Of a stretch of 64,000 nucleotides of DNA, positions 39,687 through 47,257 are shown one piece after another. The notes under the pieces are model-generated. The model worked only from the letters and a program-made list of their open reading frames with translations, did no database searches and had not been told where the DNA came from. The number at the start of each line of letters is the position of its first letter. Within the stretch, counting starts at the first letter, position 1. Both the position numbers and the translations under genes were made by a program. Origin of the DNA: Pseudomonas sp. Q1-7 (GTDB lineage Bacteria; Pseudomonadota; Gammaproteobacteria; Pseudomonadales; Pseudomonadaceae); assembly GCF_028010285.1 (NCBI RefSeq), contig NZ_CP116304.1, forward strand, positions 261,501-325,500, given 5' to 3'.

Positions 39687-40715
39687 ATGTCCGACGCCGT
39701 CCAGTCCGCCCCCCTGACCCATTCCGCCACCTTGCGCCGGTTGCTCTACGAGGCCATGGCGGACCTGGGCGTGGACCCCGCGCAGGTCTACCAGGTCGCC
39801 AACCAGCATCGTCGATTCCAGTCGCCGCCTGCCGATGGCCGCCTGCGCCATGACGATGCGCCGCAGTTCTGGCTGGCCGCCGACGCCCTGTTCGGCGATC
39901 CCGACATCGGCCTGCACCTGGGTGAGGTGATGAGGCCGCGCCTGCTCGATGAGGTGGGTTACCTGCTGTTGGCCAGCCGCGACCTGGGCGAGGCGCTGGC
40001 GAGCTTCCTGCGCTTCCAGCACATCCTGTCCGGTGGATTCGTCGCCCAGCTGCGGTCGGAGGGCGAGCGGGCGCGGTTGGTGATCGACCTCAACTACTTG
40101 GGCTACTCCTCGCTGCGCCAGCAGATGGAGTGCCTGGCGCTGCTGTTCACCAAGCTGCTGGGTTTCATCACCGATGACGAATTCCGCCTGGACGGCGTGG
40201 AGTTCCGCCACGCTCGCCCGGCACGGGTGAGCGAGCATCAGCGGTTGTTCGGCCTGCTGCCGGCGTTCGGCTGCGAACACGATGCACTGCTGTTCCCGGC
40301 GGTCCTGCTGAAACGCCCGTCGCGCACGGCCAATCCGGACCTGCACCGGTTGCTCTGGCAGCACGCGGAGACGCAACTGGAGGCGCTGGGGGGCAACGAC
40401 CTCGTCAACCGCCTGCGTTACCTGCTGGGGGTGCGCCTGGGCCAGGCGGACTGCTCGCTGCAAGCCTGCGCCGCCGAACTCGGTTTCAGCGCCGGCGGCC
40501 TGCAGCGGATTCTGGCGGCGCAGGGCAGCAACCTGCGGCGGGTGCGCGAATCGGTGCAGCAAGTCCGCGCCGTGGAACTGTTGCGGCAGGGGCGGGCGAT
40601 GCGCGAAGTCGCCCGGGCCTGCGGATTTTCCGAGCTGTCGCCGTTCTATCGGGCCTTTCGTCGCTGGTACGGCATGCCGCCGGAGGCTTACCGGGCCCGC
40701 CTGGAGCGGGCCTAG
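39687..40715 (+). CDS. AraC-family transcriptional regulator
   Basis: A 342-residue regulator with the arabinose-binding-like N-terminal domain of OruR/ArgR-type AraC proteins (LHLGEVMRPRLLDEVGYLLLAS) and a C-terminal double helix-turn-helix (LQACAAELGFSAGGLQRILAAQG, then REVARACGFSELSPFYRAFRRWYG). It is transcribed away from hacB and probably controls it. The ATG at 39687 follows GAGGA at 39676. The stop overlaps the convergent neighbour by 4 bp. Confidence 0.88.
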   Translation: MSDAVQSAPLTHSATLRRLLYEAMADLGVDPAQVYQVANQHRRFQSPPADGRLRHDDAPQFWLAADALFGDPDIGLHLGEVMRPRLLDEVGYLLLASRDLGEALASFLRFQHILSGGFVAQLRSEGERARLVIDLNYLGYSSLRQQMECLALLFTKLLGFITDDEFRLDGVEFRHARPARVSEHQRLFGLLPAFGCEHDALLFPAVLLKRPSRTANPDLHRLLWQHAETQLEALGGNDLVNRLRYLLGVRLGQADCSLQACAAELGFSAGGLQRILAAQGSNLRRVRESVQQVRAVELLRQGRAMREVARACGFSELSPFYRAFRRWYGMPPEAYRARLERA

Positions 40716-41287
40716 GCCGGTTCACGCCAGGCGCAGAAGCAGCCCGCCGCCAGAGTGCCACCGGCGCTGACCGGGCGGTTGGCGATCAGGGCTTCGAGGA
40801 TGGGTTCGATGAAACTGTTGGCGGCGTTGCACACCGCCCCTTCGCTGTAAGGGCCAAAGTAGGCCAGGCGACCGTCGCGGTCCCAGATGCCGACGGCAGG
40901 CACCGCCGGCAAGTCCTCGGCCCCGGGCACTTCGGCCAAGGGCTGCAGGGCTTCCAGGCCGGGTGGCAGTTGGCCCTTGCTGCCGGGTTTCTGCAACGCA
41001 TGGAAGGTCACGCCCAGGGGCGCGTAACGCTGGATCAGTTCGGCCAGGTGCTGCTGGTTGCCGGCGTTGCAGGGGCAGGCCGGGTCCCAGAAATGCACCA
41101 GGCGGATCGGTCCCGGGCCAGCGAGGTCGGCCGGCAGGCGCAGTCGCTCGCCGGAAAATACCGTGGCCTGCAGGTTGAAGGGGCGGACGTAGCGCGACTC
41201 GTACCAGCGCAGGGCCAGCAGGATGGCAATGACGCAGGCGAACAGGGCGAGGCTAGTGATCAGGGTCTTGGGCTGGGGTGCGCGCAT
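40712..41287 (-). CDS. Membrane-anchored thioredoxin-fold protein
   Basis: A 191-residue protein with an N-terminal membrane helix (about residues 9-27, LITSLALFACVIAILLAL) and a periplasmic thioredoxin-like domain containing VHFWDPACPCNAGNQQHL. The CPC arrangement stands at the redox position, although the classical CxxC is altered (C-P-C). Function is unknown; DUF6436-type proteins are similar. It converges on the AraC gene. Confidence 0.72.
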   Translation of the reverse strand: MRAPQPKTLITSLALFACVIAILLALRWYESRYVRPFNLQATVFSGERLRLPADLAGPGPIRLVHFWDPACPCNAGNQQHLAELIQRYAPLGVTFHALQKPGSKGQLPPGLEALQPLAEVPGAEDLPAVPAVGIWDRDGRLAYFGPYSEGAVCNAANSFIEPILEALIANRPVSAGGTLAAGCFCAWREPA

Positions 41288-41408
41288 GGTGAAGGGCCTG
41301 TGCGGGGGCGCGTAGCTTGCCACGTTGCGCCGGGCAGCAGAATATCGGCAGCCGGCCAGGACCCCAGGCGGTCCTGTGGACAGTTTCGTTTCATTCAGGG
41401 AAAGCCCG

Positions 41409-42350
41409 ATGTCAGACCCCTTCCAGCCCGACCTGCTGCGCCCCCTGTTGCGACCCTTGGCCGCAGGCGCGGCCGACTTGCGCCAGGCGCGGAGCTACCG
41501 CGCGTTCTACCGGCTGGATTTCGCCACGCAGCATCCCGGTGTGCTGACCCGCCTGGGCTGCGTCGAGGCGGCCGGCTATACGCTGGTCAGCCAGCTCTGG
41601 CTGCCCCCGGAACCCCGCGCCAGCCTGGTGCTGCTGCATGGTTACTACGACCACATGGGCCTCTACGGCCACCTGGTGGACTGGGCGCTGGGTATGGGCT
41701 TCGCGGTGATCGCCTGCGATTTGCCGGGCCACGGCCTGTCCAGCGGTGCGCGGGCCAGCATCGGCGATTTCGCCGAGTACCAGGCCACCTTGCAGGCCCT
41801 GCTGGGCGAAGCCGCCGCGCTGAGTCTGCCGCAGCCCTGGCACCTGGCCGGGCAGAGCACCGGCGGCGCCATCCTGCTGGACTACCTGCTGACCGGCACG
41901 CCCCGCGCCGAGGTGGGCGAGACGCTGCTGTTCGCCCCGCTGGTGAGGCCGCGCGCCTGGGGCTGGTCGAAGTTCAGCTACCAGTTGCTGCGGCACTTCG
42001 TCGAAGAAATTCCCCGACGCTTCAGCGTCAACTCCAGCGATGCCGACTTCATCGAATTCGTCCACCACAAGGACCCGCTGCAACCGCAGACCCTTCCCAC
42101 CGCCTGGGTCGGCGCCCTGGCCCGCTGGGTGCCGCGTATCGAGACGGCGCTGCGCAGCCCGCGCCGCCCGCTGGTGATCCAGGGAAGCGCCGACATGACG
42201 GTGGACTGGCGGCACAACCTGCGGGTGCTGGCGGAGAAGTTCGACCGGCCGGAGGTATTGATGCTGGAGGGCGCCGGGCATCATCTGGTGAACGAGGCGC
42301 CGGCCTATCGTCAGCGCTACTTCGGCTTTCTGCGGGAGCGATTGGGCTAG
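41409..42350 (+). CDS. Alpha/beta hydrolase (serine aminopeptidase S33 / monoacylglycerol-lipase-like)
   Basis: A 313-residue hydrolase with the oxyanion motif LLHGYYDHMG, the cap, the nucleophile GQSTGG and a C-terminal GAGHHLVNE His. No signal peptide is seen. The Hydrolase_4 architecture fits lysophospholipase or monoacylglycerol lipase; the substrate is unknown. It starts at the ATG at 41409. Confidence 0.85.
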   Translation: MSDPFQPDLLRPLLRPLAAGAADLRQARSYRAFYRLDFATQHPGVLTRLGCVEAAGYTLVSQLWLPPEPRASLVLLHGYYDHMGLYGHLVDWALGMGFAVIACDLPGHGLSSGARASIGDFAEYQATLQALLGEAAALSLPQPWHLAGQSTGGAILLDYLLTGTPRAEVGETLLFAPLVRPRAWGWSKFSYQLLRHFVEEIPRRFSVNSSDADFIEFVHHKDPLQPQTLPTAWVGALARWVPRIETALRSPRRPLVIQGSADMTVDWRHNLRVLAEKFDRPEVLMLEGAGHHLVNEAPAYRQRYFGFLRERLG

Positions 42351-42362
42351 ACCGGAAGAAGC

Positions 42363-42455
42363 ATCGCCCCACGGCGCTGGGCCGGTGCGCGGCCGCCGGC
42401 CCCGTATTCGCCGCTAGGGGCCGCTACAGCCAGGGTTTCGGTGCCGTAGGGCGAT
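42363..42455. repeat. Long imperfect inverted repeat between convergent genes
   Basis: ATCGCCCCACGGC at 42363-42375 pairs with GCCGTAGGGCGAT at 42443-42455 with one mismatch; the spacer is GC rich with further small palindromes. It lies between two convergent genes and resembles pseudomonad intergenic palindromes. Confidence 0.6.
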
Positions 42456-42470
42456 ATTCGACGGCGGAGG

Positions 42471-43238
42471 TCAGAGGTCCTGCTGGGCCGGCGTCAGGTT
42501 GGAGGCGTCCTGGCCCACCGCGAGGCCGGCGCGCACGGCGGCGAGGGCGGCCTGGTAGTAGGCCTGGCCTTCGGCGGACTGGGCGAAAGTGACGAACTCC
42601 TCCAGCTCCGGATCGGACAGGTCGCGGTAGACATAGAGCAGGGTGTTGTCCAGGTCGTTACCGATCTGCTCCATCAGCCGCTGGCGCTGGCCTTCGAGCA
42701 TGCCCTGGGCCTGGCCGCCGCCGAGCAGGCCGGGAAGCATCTGGCTGAGGCTGTCGGCGGCGACGCCGGCCAGGGCCAGGCTGACTTCGGCGCCGGCCTC
42801 GCGGGCCGGCAGGGCCTGGGCCAGGTGGCGAATCAACAGGCGGCGGGTGGCGTCGGCTTCGATGCGCGGCAGGCCGTTGGCATGCTGAGCCAACTGGTCG
42901 CGACGGGTGGCCAGGGTTTCGGCGGCAATGATCTTGCGTCCCAGCGGCGACTGGAAGAAGGTCAGCGCCGGGCGCGGGTCATTCAACTGGCCGCGCAGCG
43001 CGGCCTGGGCGCGCTGGTCGATGGCCTGGGGCTGGAAGCGGCGGTTGCTGTTGTCCACCAGGGCCTGGTAGACCGCCGGTGGCAGGGTCTTCTGGTACCG
43101 CTGCTGGGCCGCCGCGAGGGCGTCGTTGAAGTGCGCGCGCTGCTCCGGCCAGCCGGCTGCCTGGTACAGGCTGGCGTGATCGTCGGCCAGGGCGGGCAAG
43201 CCGAAGAGGAGCAGGGTGACGGCGAAGAGCAGGCGCAT
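42471..43238 (-). CDS. DUF2059 secreted protein
   Basis: A 255-residue protein with a signal peptide (ends PALADDH, about residue 18) and two helical DUF2059-like regions: QSPLGRKIIAAETLATRR mid-protein and TFAQSAEGQAYYQAA near the C-terminus. Function is unknown. The start MRLLFAV is taken at 43238, with GGAG upstream. Confidence 0.82.
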   Translation of the reverse strand: MRLLFAVTLLLFGLPALADDHASLYQAAGWPEQRAHFNDALAAAQQRYQKTLPPAVYQALVDNSNRRFQPQAIDQRAQAALRGQLNDPRPALTFFQSPLGRKIIAAETLATRRDQLAQHANGLPRIEADATRRLLIRHLAQALPAREAGAEVSLALAGVAADSLSQMLPGLLGGGQAQGMLEGQRQRLMEQIGNDLDNTLLYVYRDLSDPELEEFVTFAQSAEGQAYYQAALAAVRAGLAVGQDASNLTPAQQDL

Positions 43239-43445
43239 GGAATCTCCTTGATGACGCAGTCCGCAGTTCGTATCGGACCCACGCTTACGGCATCGGTTCG
43301 GTGGGGTAAGGCAAAGGCGGCGGGCAGGCGGTGCGGGGTTGAGCGTGCGGCTATTCTCGGCGGACTGGGGCTTTATTGTCGAGGTGTCGGAAACCGCCTG
43401 AAGGCATGTAGGCGATGCCCGCGTCGCTGGTAGAATCGCGCCACC

Positions 43446-44054
43446 ATGAATGCCTTTGCCGAATCTCCGCTGCTCGCCCTGATCGTCGACGACCTGGCCA
43501 CCCAGGGCTGGTCCCATCAGTGCCTCATGCTGCCCGCCGACCTCACGGCCGCCCTGGCCGGGGAATGCCGTGCCCGAGCCGCTGCCGGCGACCTGGCGCC
43601 GGCCGCCGTGGGCCGTGGCGAAGGCCAGCGAATTCGCGAAGGGGTGCGCGGCGACCTGATCCAGTGGCTGGAGCCTGGCCAGTCGGCCGCCAGCGATGCC
43701 TACCTGGTGCTGATGGATGAGCTGCGCCAGCGGCTCAACCGCGAGCTTTATCTGGGACTGGAGGATTTCGAGTGCCATTTTGCCCTCTATCCCCCCGGCG
43801 CCTTCTACCAGAAGCACCTGGACCGTTTTCACGACGATGACCGCCGCGCGGTTTCGGTGGTGGCTTACCTGAACGCCGACTGGCAGCCGGAACAGGGCGG
43901 TGCCCTGCGCCTGCACCTGGCCGAGGGTGAGCGCGATATCCTGCCCGAGGGCGGCGGCGTGGTGCTGTTCCTCTCCGGCGAGCTGCCGCACGAGGTCCTT
44001 CCGGCCAGCCGTCAGCGCTTGTCTCTGGCGGGGTGGTTCCGGCGCCGTGCCTAG
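43446..44054 (+). CDS. 2-oxoglutarate/Fe(II)-dependent oxygenase family protein
   Basis: A 202-residue jelly-roll oxygenase. The iron ligands are HLDRF (HxD) and the distal His in FLSGELPHEVLPA, with an Arg in RQRLSLAGWFRRR for 2-oxoglutarate. It resembles prolyl-4-hydroxylase-like SM-20 proteins. The substrate is unknown. The DUF523 gene follows 31 bp later on the same strand. Confidence 0.85.
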   Translation: MNAFAESPLLALIVDDLATQGWSHQCLMLPADLTAALAGECRARAAAGDLAPAAVGRGEGQRIREGVRGDLIQWLEPGQSAASDAYLVLMDELRQRLNRELYLGLEDFECHFALYPPGAFYQKHLDRFHDDDRRAVSVVAYLNADWQPEQGGALRLHLAEGERDILPEGGGVVLFLSGELPHEVLPASRQRLSLAGWFRRRA

Positions 44055-44085
44055 GTGCAAGTCGGCACCCTTTGGGAGAGTGACG

Positions 44086-44577
44086 ATGCAGAAGATTCTG
44101 GTCAGCCGTTGCCTGCTCGGGCAGCGGGTGCGTTATGACGGCGGGGCCCACGGCCCGTTCGGCCTGCTGGAGCGCTGGCAGGCGGAAGGCCGCATCGTGC
44201 CGCTGTGCCCGGAAGTGGCGGGCGGCCTGCCGACACCGCGGGCGCCGGCGGAGATCGCCGGCGGGCGCGGCGGCGCCGTGCTGGACGGCGAACTGCCGGT
44301 GCTCACCGACGATGGCCAGGACGTGACCGCCGAATTTGTCGCCGGGGCGCGCATCGCCCTCGATCTGGTGGCCGTCCACGGCATCCGCATTGCGCTGCTC
44401 AAGGCGCGCAGCCCGTCGTGCGGCAATCGCGAGAACTATGACGGCAGCTTCAGCGGCGTGCGTGTCGCCGGCGAGGGTGTCACCGCCGCGGCCCTGCGCC
44501 GCGCCGGTGTCGAGGTGTTCAGCGAAGAAGAACTGGCCGAAGCGGCGGCGCGCCTGGCGGAACTGGAGGCGGGCTGA
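44086..44577 (+). CDS. DUF523 (YbbK) family protein
   Basis: A 163-residue protein with the conserved SRCLLGQRVRYDGG start, LCPEVAGGLPTPR and LKARSPSCGNR with its conserved cysteines. Its function is unknown; a cysteine-based desulfidase-like role has been proposed for relatives. It starts at the ATG at 44086 and converges on the next gene with 2 bp between stops. Confidence 0.9.
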   Translation: MQKILVSRCLLGQRVRYDGGAHGPFGLLERWQAEGRIVPLCPEVAGGLPTPRAPAEIAGGRGGAVLDGELPVLTDDGQDVTAEFVAGARIALDLVAVHGIRIALLKARSPSCGNRENYDGSFSGVRVAGEGVTAAALRRAGVEVFSEEELAEAAARLAELEAG

Positions 44578-44579
44578 GT

Positions 44580-45107
44580 TCAGCGCGACGCGGCGGGCGG
44601 CTGGCTGAGGTCCCGGCCCAGCCAGTGCTCCGACAGGGTCGCGAGCCGGCCCTCGCTGCGCAGCTTGGCCAGGACCCGGTTGAGCTTGTCGCGGAAGGCC
44701 GGGTTGCCTTTCTGCAAGGGAATCGCCATCGGCTGCGCCGCGCTGCCTTCGGCCTCAGCCAGGGGGAAGGCATAGGGTTCGCTGAACTCCAGGGCGTCCT
44801 GGCCTTGTGCCGGTGCCAGCGACGGGGCCAGGGCGATGTCGTAGCGGCCGCTCCGCAGACCTTCCAGTATCTTGTCGCCGTCTTCCACCAGCAGGTCCGC
44901 CTCGACATTCAGCTCCGCCGCCAGGGCGCGTCCCAGTTCCACATCGAAGCCGGCCAGCTTGCCGTCCTCGTGGAAACCGTAGGGCGGATTGTCATCCGCC
45001 AGGGCGATGCGCAGGCTGCCGCGTTCCCACACATCGTCGAGCAGTTCCGCCTGGGCCAGGGGGCTCAGCAGGGCGAACAGGGCAGGCAGGCAGTACAGCG
45101 GACGCAT
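44580..45107 (-). CDS. Short periplasmic solute-binding-like protein lacking lobe 2
   Basis: A 175-residue protein with a signal peptide (to about residue 20, PLAQAELL). It carries the first-lobe sequence of SBP family 3 (RGSLRIALADDNPPYGFHED, GFDVELGRALA, ALEFSEPYAF) and then goes directly to the C-terminal lobe-1 return (NRVLAKLRSEGRLATLSEHWLG). The roughly 75-80 residues that form the second lobe are missing, so the usual inter-lobe binding cleft cannot form. No permease or ATPase gene is adjacent. The role is unknown. Confidence 0.8.
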   Translation of the reverse strand: MRPLYCLPALFALLSPLAQAELLDDVWERGSLRIALADDNPPYGFHEDGKLAGFDVELGRALAAELNVEADLLVEDGDKILEGLRSGRYDIALAPSLAPAQGQDALEFSEPYAFPLAEAEGSAAQPMAIPLQKGNPAFRDKLNRVLAKLRSEGRLATLSEHWLGRDLSQPPAASR

Positions 45108-45232
45108 GGGGACTTCCTCATTCTTGTCAGGGGTTTCGACCGGCGCGAATCGGGCGCCTTGCTCGGACAGCGAGTGAACCTATCTGGTTGCACGGAGTCT
45201 GGAATCTCGCTCACAAAACATGGAGATGTGTC

Positions 45233-45664
45233 ATGAGGACTTTGTCTTTCCTGAGCCTGGGCGCCCTGCTGCTGGGCGCCGCCACCGCCACCCTGGCGGC
45301 CGTGCCACGCACCCCGGCACCCGAAGGCGCGCAGGTGTACTTCATCGAACCGGCCGATGGTGCCACCGTCGGCCAGACCTTCACCGTCAAGTTCGGTCTC
45401 AAGGGCATGGGCGTCGCGCCGGCCGGCGTCGATGCGCCCGCCACCGGCCATCATCACCTGCTGATCGACCAGGATGAAGCACCGGCCATGGATATGCCGT
45501 TACCGATGACCGACAGCCTGCGCCATTTCGGCAAGGGGCAGACGGAAACCCAACTGACCCTGCCACCCGGCAAGCACACGCTGCAATTGCTGGTGGGCGA
45601 CAGGAACCACGTGCCGCTGGCGCCGGCGGTGATCTCGAAAGAGATCACCGTGATCGTCCAGTAA
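45233..45664 (+). CDS. DUF4399 secreted protein
   Basis: A 143-residue protein with a signal peptide (to about residue 22) and one DUF4399 domain: VYFIEPADGATVGQTFTVKFGLKGMG, TGHHHLLID and KHTLQLLVGDRNHVPL. The His-rich middle might bind metal; that is inference. GGAG precedes the ATG at 45233. A terminator follows 19 bp after the stop. Confidence 0.88.
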   Translation: MRTLSFLSLGALLLGAATATLAAVPRTPAPEGAQVYFIEPADGATVGQTFTVKFGLKGMGVAPAGVDAPATGHHHLLIDQDEAPAMDMPLPMTDSLRHFGKGQTETQLTLPPGKHTLQLLVGDRNHVPLAPAVISKEITVIVQ

Positions 45665-45680
45665 AGACGCGGGACAGCAA

Positions 45681-45707
45681 AAAGGGAGGCCGAGGCCTCC
45701 CTTTTTT
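45681..45707. terminator. Bidirectional Rho-independent terminator (DUF4399 / serA)
   Basis: An 8-10-bp stem around AGGGAGGC with a CGAG loop is flanked by T6 on one side and A5 on the other, so it can stop transcripts from both convergent genes. Confidence 0.88.
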
Positions 45708-45722
45708 CATGTCCAGCCCGTT

Positions 45723-45850
45723 CCGCTTAGCGGCTCGCGAACAAGGCAGAAACAGCTGAGGAGAGCGGCGTTTACGACTGTAAAGGAGCCTCTCCGAGGC
45801 TGTTTCCAATGCAATAGCGCCGACGCGCAGCAGTCCCTGTTCAGAACAGG
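45723..45850 (-). other. Structured serA 3' region (three nested or serial hairpins)
   Basis: Three symmetric elements lie between the serA stop and the terminator. They are a perfect 15-bp palindrome over the stop codon (45836-45850), a 17-bp inverted pair with three mismatches at 45749-45765 and 45790-45806 enclosing TTTAC/GTAAA, and CCGC/GCGG at 45723-45733. Nothing codes here. Confidence 0.55.
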
Positions 45851-47070
45851 ACGCGGCTGCGGATCGTGCCGTTCACGTGCTGCAGCTTCTCCAGCGCCAG
45901 GTCCGAGTACTCGGCATCGACGTCGATCACCACGTAGCCGACCTTCTCGTCGGTCTGCAGGTACTGGCCGGAGATGTTGATGCCGTTGTCGGCGAACACC
46001 TTGTTGATCTCGCTCATCACGCCCGGCACGTTCTGGTGGATGTGCAGCAGGCGGTGCTTGCCCGGGTGGGACGGCAGGGCCACTTCGGGGAAGTTGACCG
46101 AGGACACCGAGGTGCCGTTGTCGCTGTACTTGACCAGCTTCTCGGCCACTTCCAGGCCGATGTTGGCCTGGGCCTCGGCGGTGGAGCCGCCGATGTGCGG
46201 GGTCAGGATCACGCGGTCCAGGCCACGCAGCGGGCTTTCGAATTCCTCGTCGTTGGACTTGGGCTCGACCGGGAACACGTCGATGGCGGCGCCGATCAGG
46301 TGCTCGTCCTTGATGGCTTCGGCCAGGGCGTCCAGCTTGACTACGGTGCCGCGCGCGGCGTTGATCAGGATGCCGCCCTTCTTGATGGCGCGGATTTCCT
46401 TCTCGCCGATCATCCACTGGGTGGACGGCAGCTCGGGCACGTGCAGGGAGACGATGTCGCTCATGCCGAGCAGCTCGTGCAGGTTGCCCACCTGGGTGGC
46501 ATTGCCCAGCGGCAGCTTGGTCACGGTGTCATAGAAGTACACCTGCATGCCCAGGGCTTCGGCCAGGACCGAGAGCTGGGTGCCGATGGAGCCGTAGCCG
46601 ACGATACCCAGCTTCTTGCCACGGATTTCAAAGGAGTTGGCCGCCGACTTGATCCAGCCGCCGCGATGGCAGGAGGCGTTCTTTTCCGGGATGCCGCGCA
46701 GCAGCAGGATGGCTTCGGCCAGCACCAGCTCGGCGACGGAGCGGGTGTTGGAATAGGGCGCGTTGAACACGGCGATGCCGCGCTCGCGGGCAGCGTTCAG
46801 GTTGACCTGGTTGGTGCCGATGCAGAAGCAGCCGACGGCGATGAGCTTCTTGGCGCAGTCGAACACCTCTTCGGTGAGCTGGGTGCGCGAGCGGATGCCG
46901 ATGAAGTGGACGTCGGCGATCTTTTCTTTCAGTTCTTCACCCGAAAGGGCGCCCTTGAGGTACTCGATATTGGTGTAACCGGCGGCCTTCAGGGTGTCCA
47001 CGGCATTCTGGTGGACGCCTTCGAGAAGAAGGAACTTGATCTTGCTCTTTTCGAGAGAGGTCTTGCTCAT
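45841..47070 (-). CDS. serA: D-3-phosphoglycerate dehydrogenase SerA
   Basis: A 409-residue NAD-dependent 2-hydroxyacid dehydrogenase with GIVGYGSIGTQLSVLAEALG (Rossmann), the catalytic Arg, Glu and His segments (NAARGTVV, HIGGSTAEAQ) and a C-terminal ACT domain for serine feedback (VPGVMSEINKVFADNGINISG). The size matches the E. coli-type enzyme. It makes 3-phosphohydroxypyruvate for serine synthesis and, as a side reaction, reduces 2-oxoglutarate to D-2-hydroxyglutarate. It is divergent from the gene whose product removes that compound. Confidence 0.96.
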   Translation of the reverse strand: MSKTSLEKSKIKFLLLEGVHQNAVDTLKAAGYTNIEYLKGALSGEELKEKIADVHFIGIRSRTQLTEEVFDCAKKLIAVGCFCIGTNQVNLNAARERGIAVFNAPYSNTRSVAELVLAEAILLLRGIPEKNASCHRGGWIKSAANSFEIRGKKLGIVGYGSIGTQLSVLAEALGMQVYFYDTVTKLPLGNATQVGNLHELLGMSDIVSLHVPELPSTQWMIGEKEIRAIKKGGILINAARGTVVKLDALAEAIKDEHLIGAAIDVFPVEPKSNDEEFESPLRGLDRVILTPHIGGSTAEAQANIGLEVAEKLVKYSDNGTSVSSVNFPEVALPSHPGKHRLLHIHQNVPGVMSEINKVFADNGINISGQYLQTDEKVGYVVIDVDAEYSDLALEKLQHVNGTIRSRVLF

Positions 47071-47172
47071 CTGCGTACCTATGTATCCCGGTAAAAATGA
47101 CAGAAGCGGGCCGTGGGGGAAGTTGGCTGCGACCCGTAAAATCGGCTGCAGCGCACGATTCGCGGGGTGCGT

Positions 47173-47182
47173 ATGCTAGCAT
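47173..47182. promoter_or_regulatory. Palindrome in the serA/d2hgdh divergent region
   Basis: ATGCTAGCAT is a perfect 10-bp palindrome about midway between the two start codons. It could be an operator; no regulator gene is adjacent. Confidence 0.35.
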
Positions 47183-47257
47183 GATCTCCTTTTCCCTTGC
47201 TCGGTTGCGACCTGAATCGTTCTCAGGGCGACCATGAATGATTTGAGAGTTCCGCTG

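Noticed and set aside
47234-47257. An earlier ATG for the D-2-hydroxyglutarate dehydrogenase
   Set aside because: Not excluded, but the eight extra residues are not typical of the family as I recall it; recorded as an alternative start.
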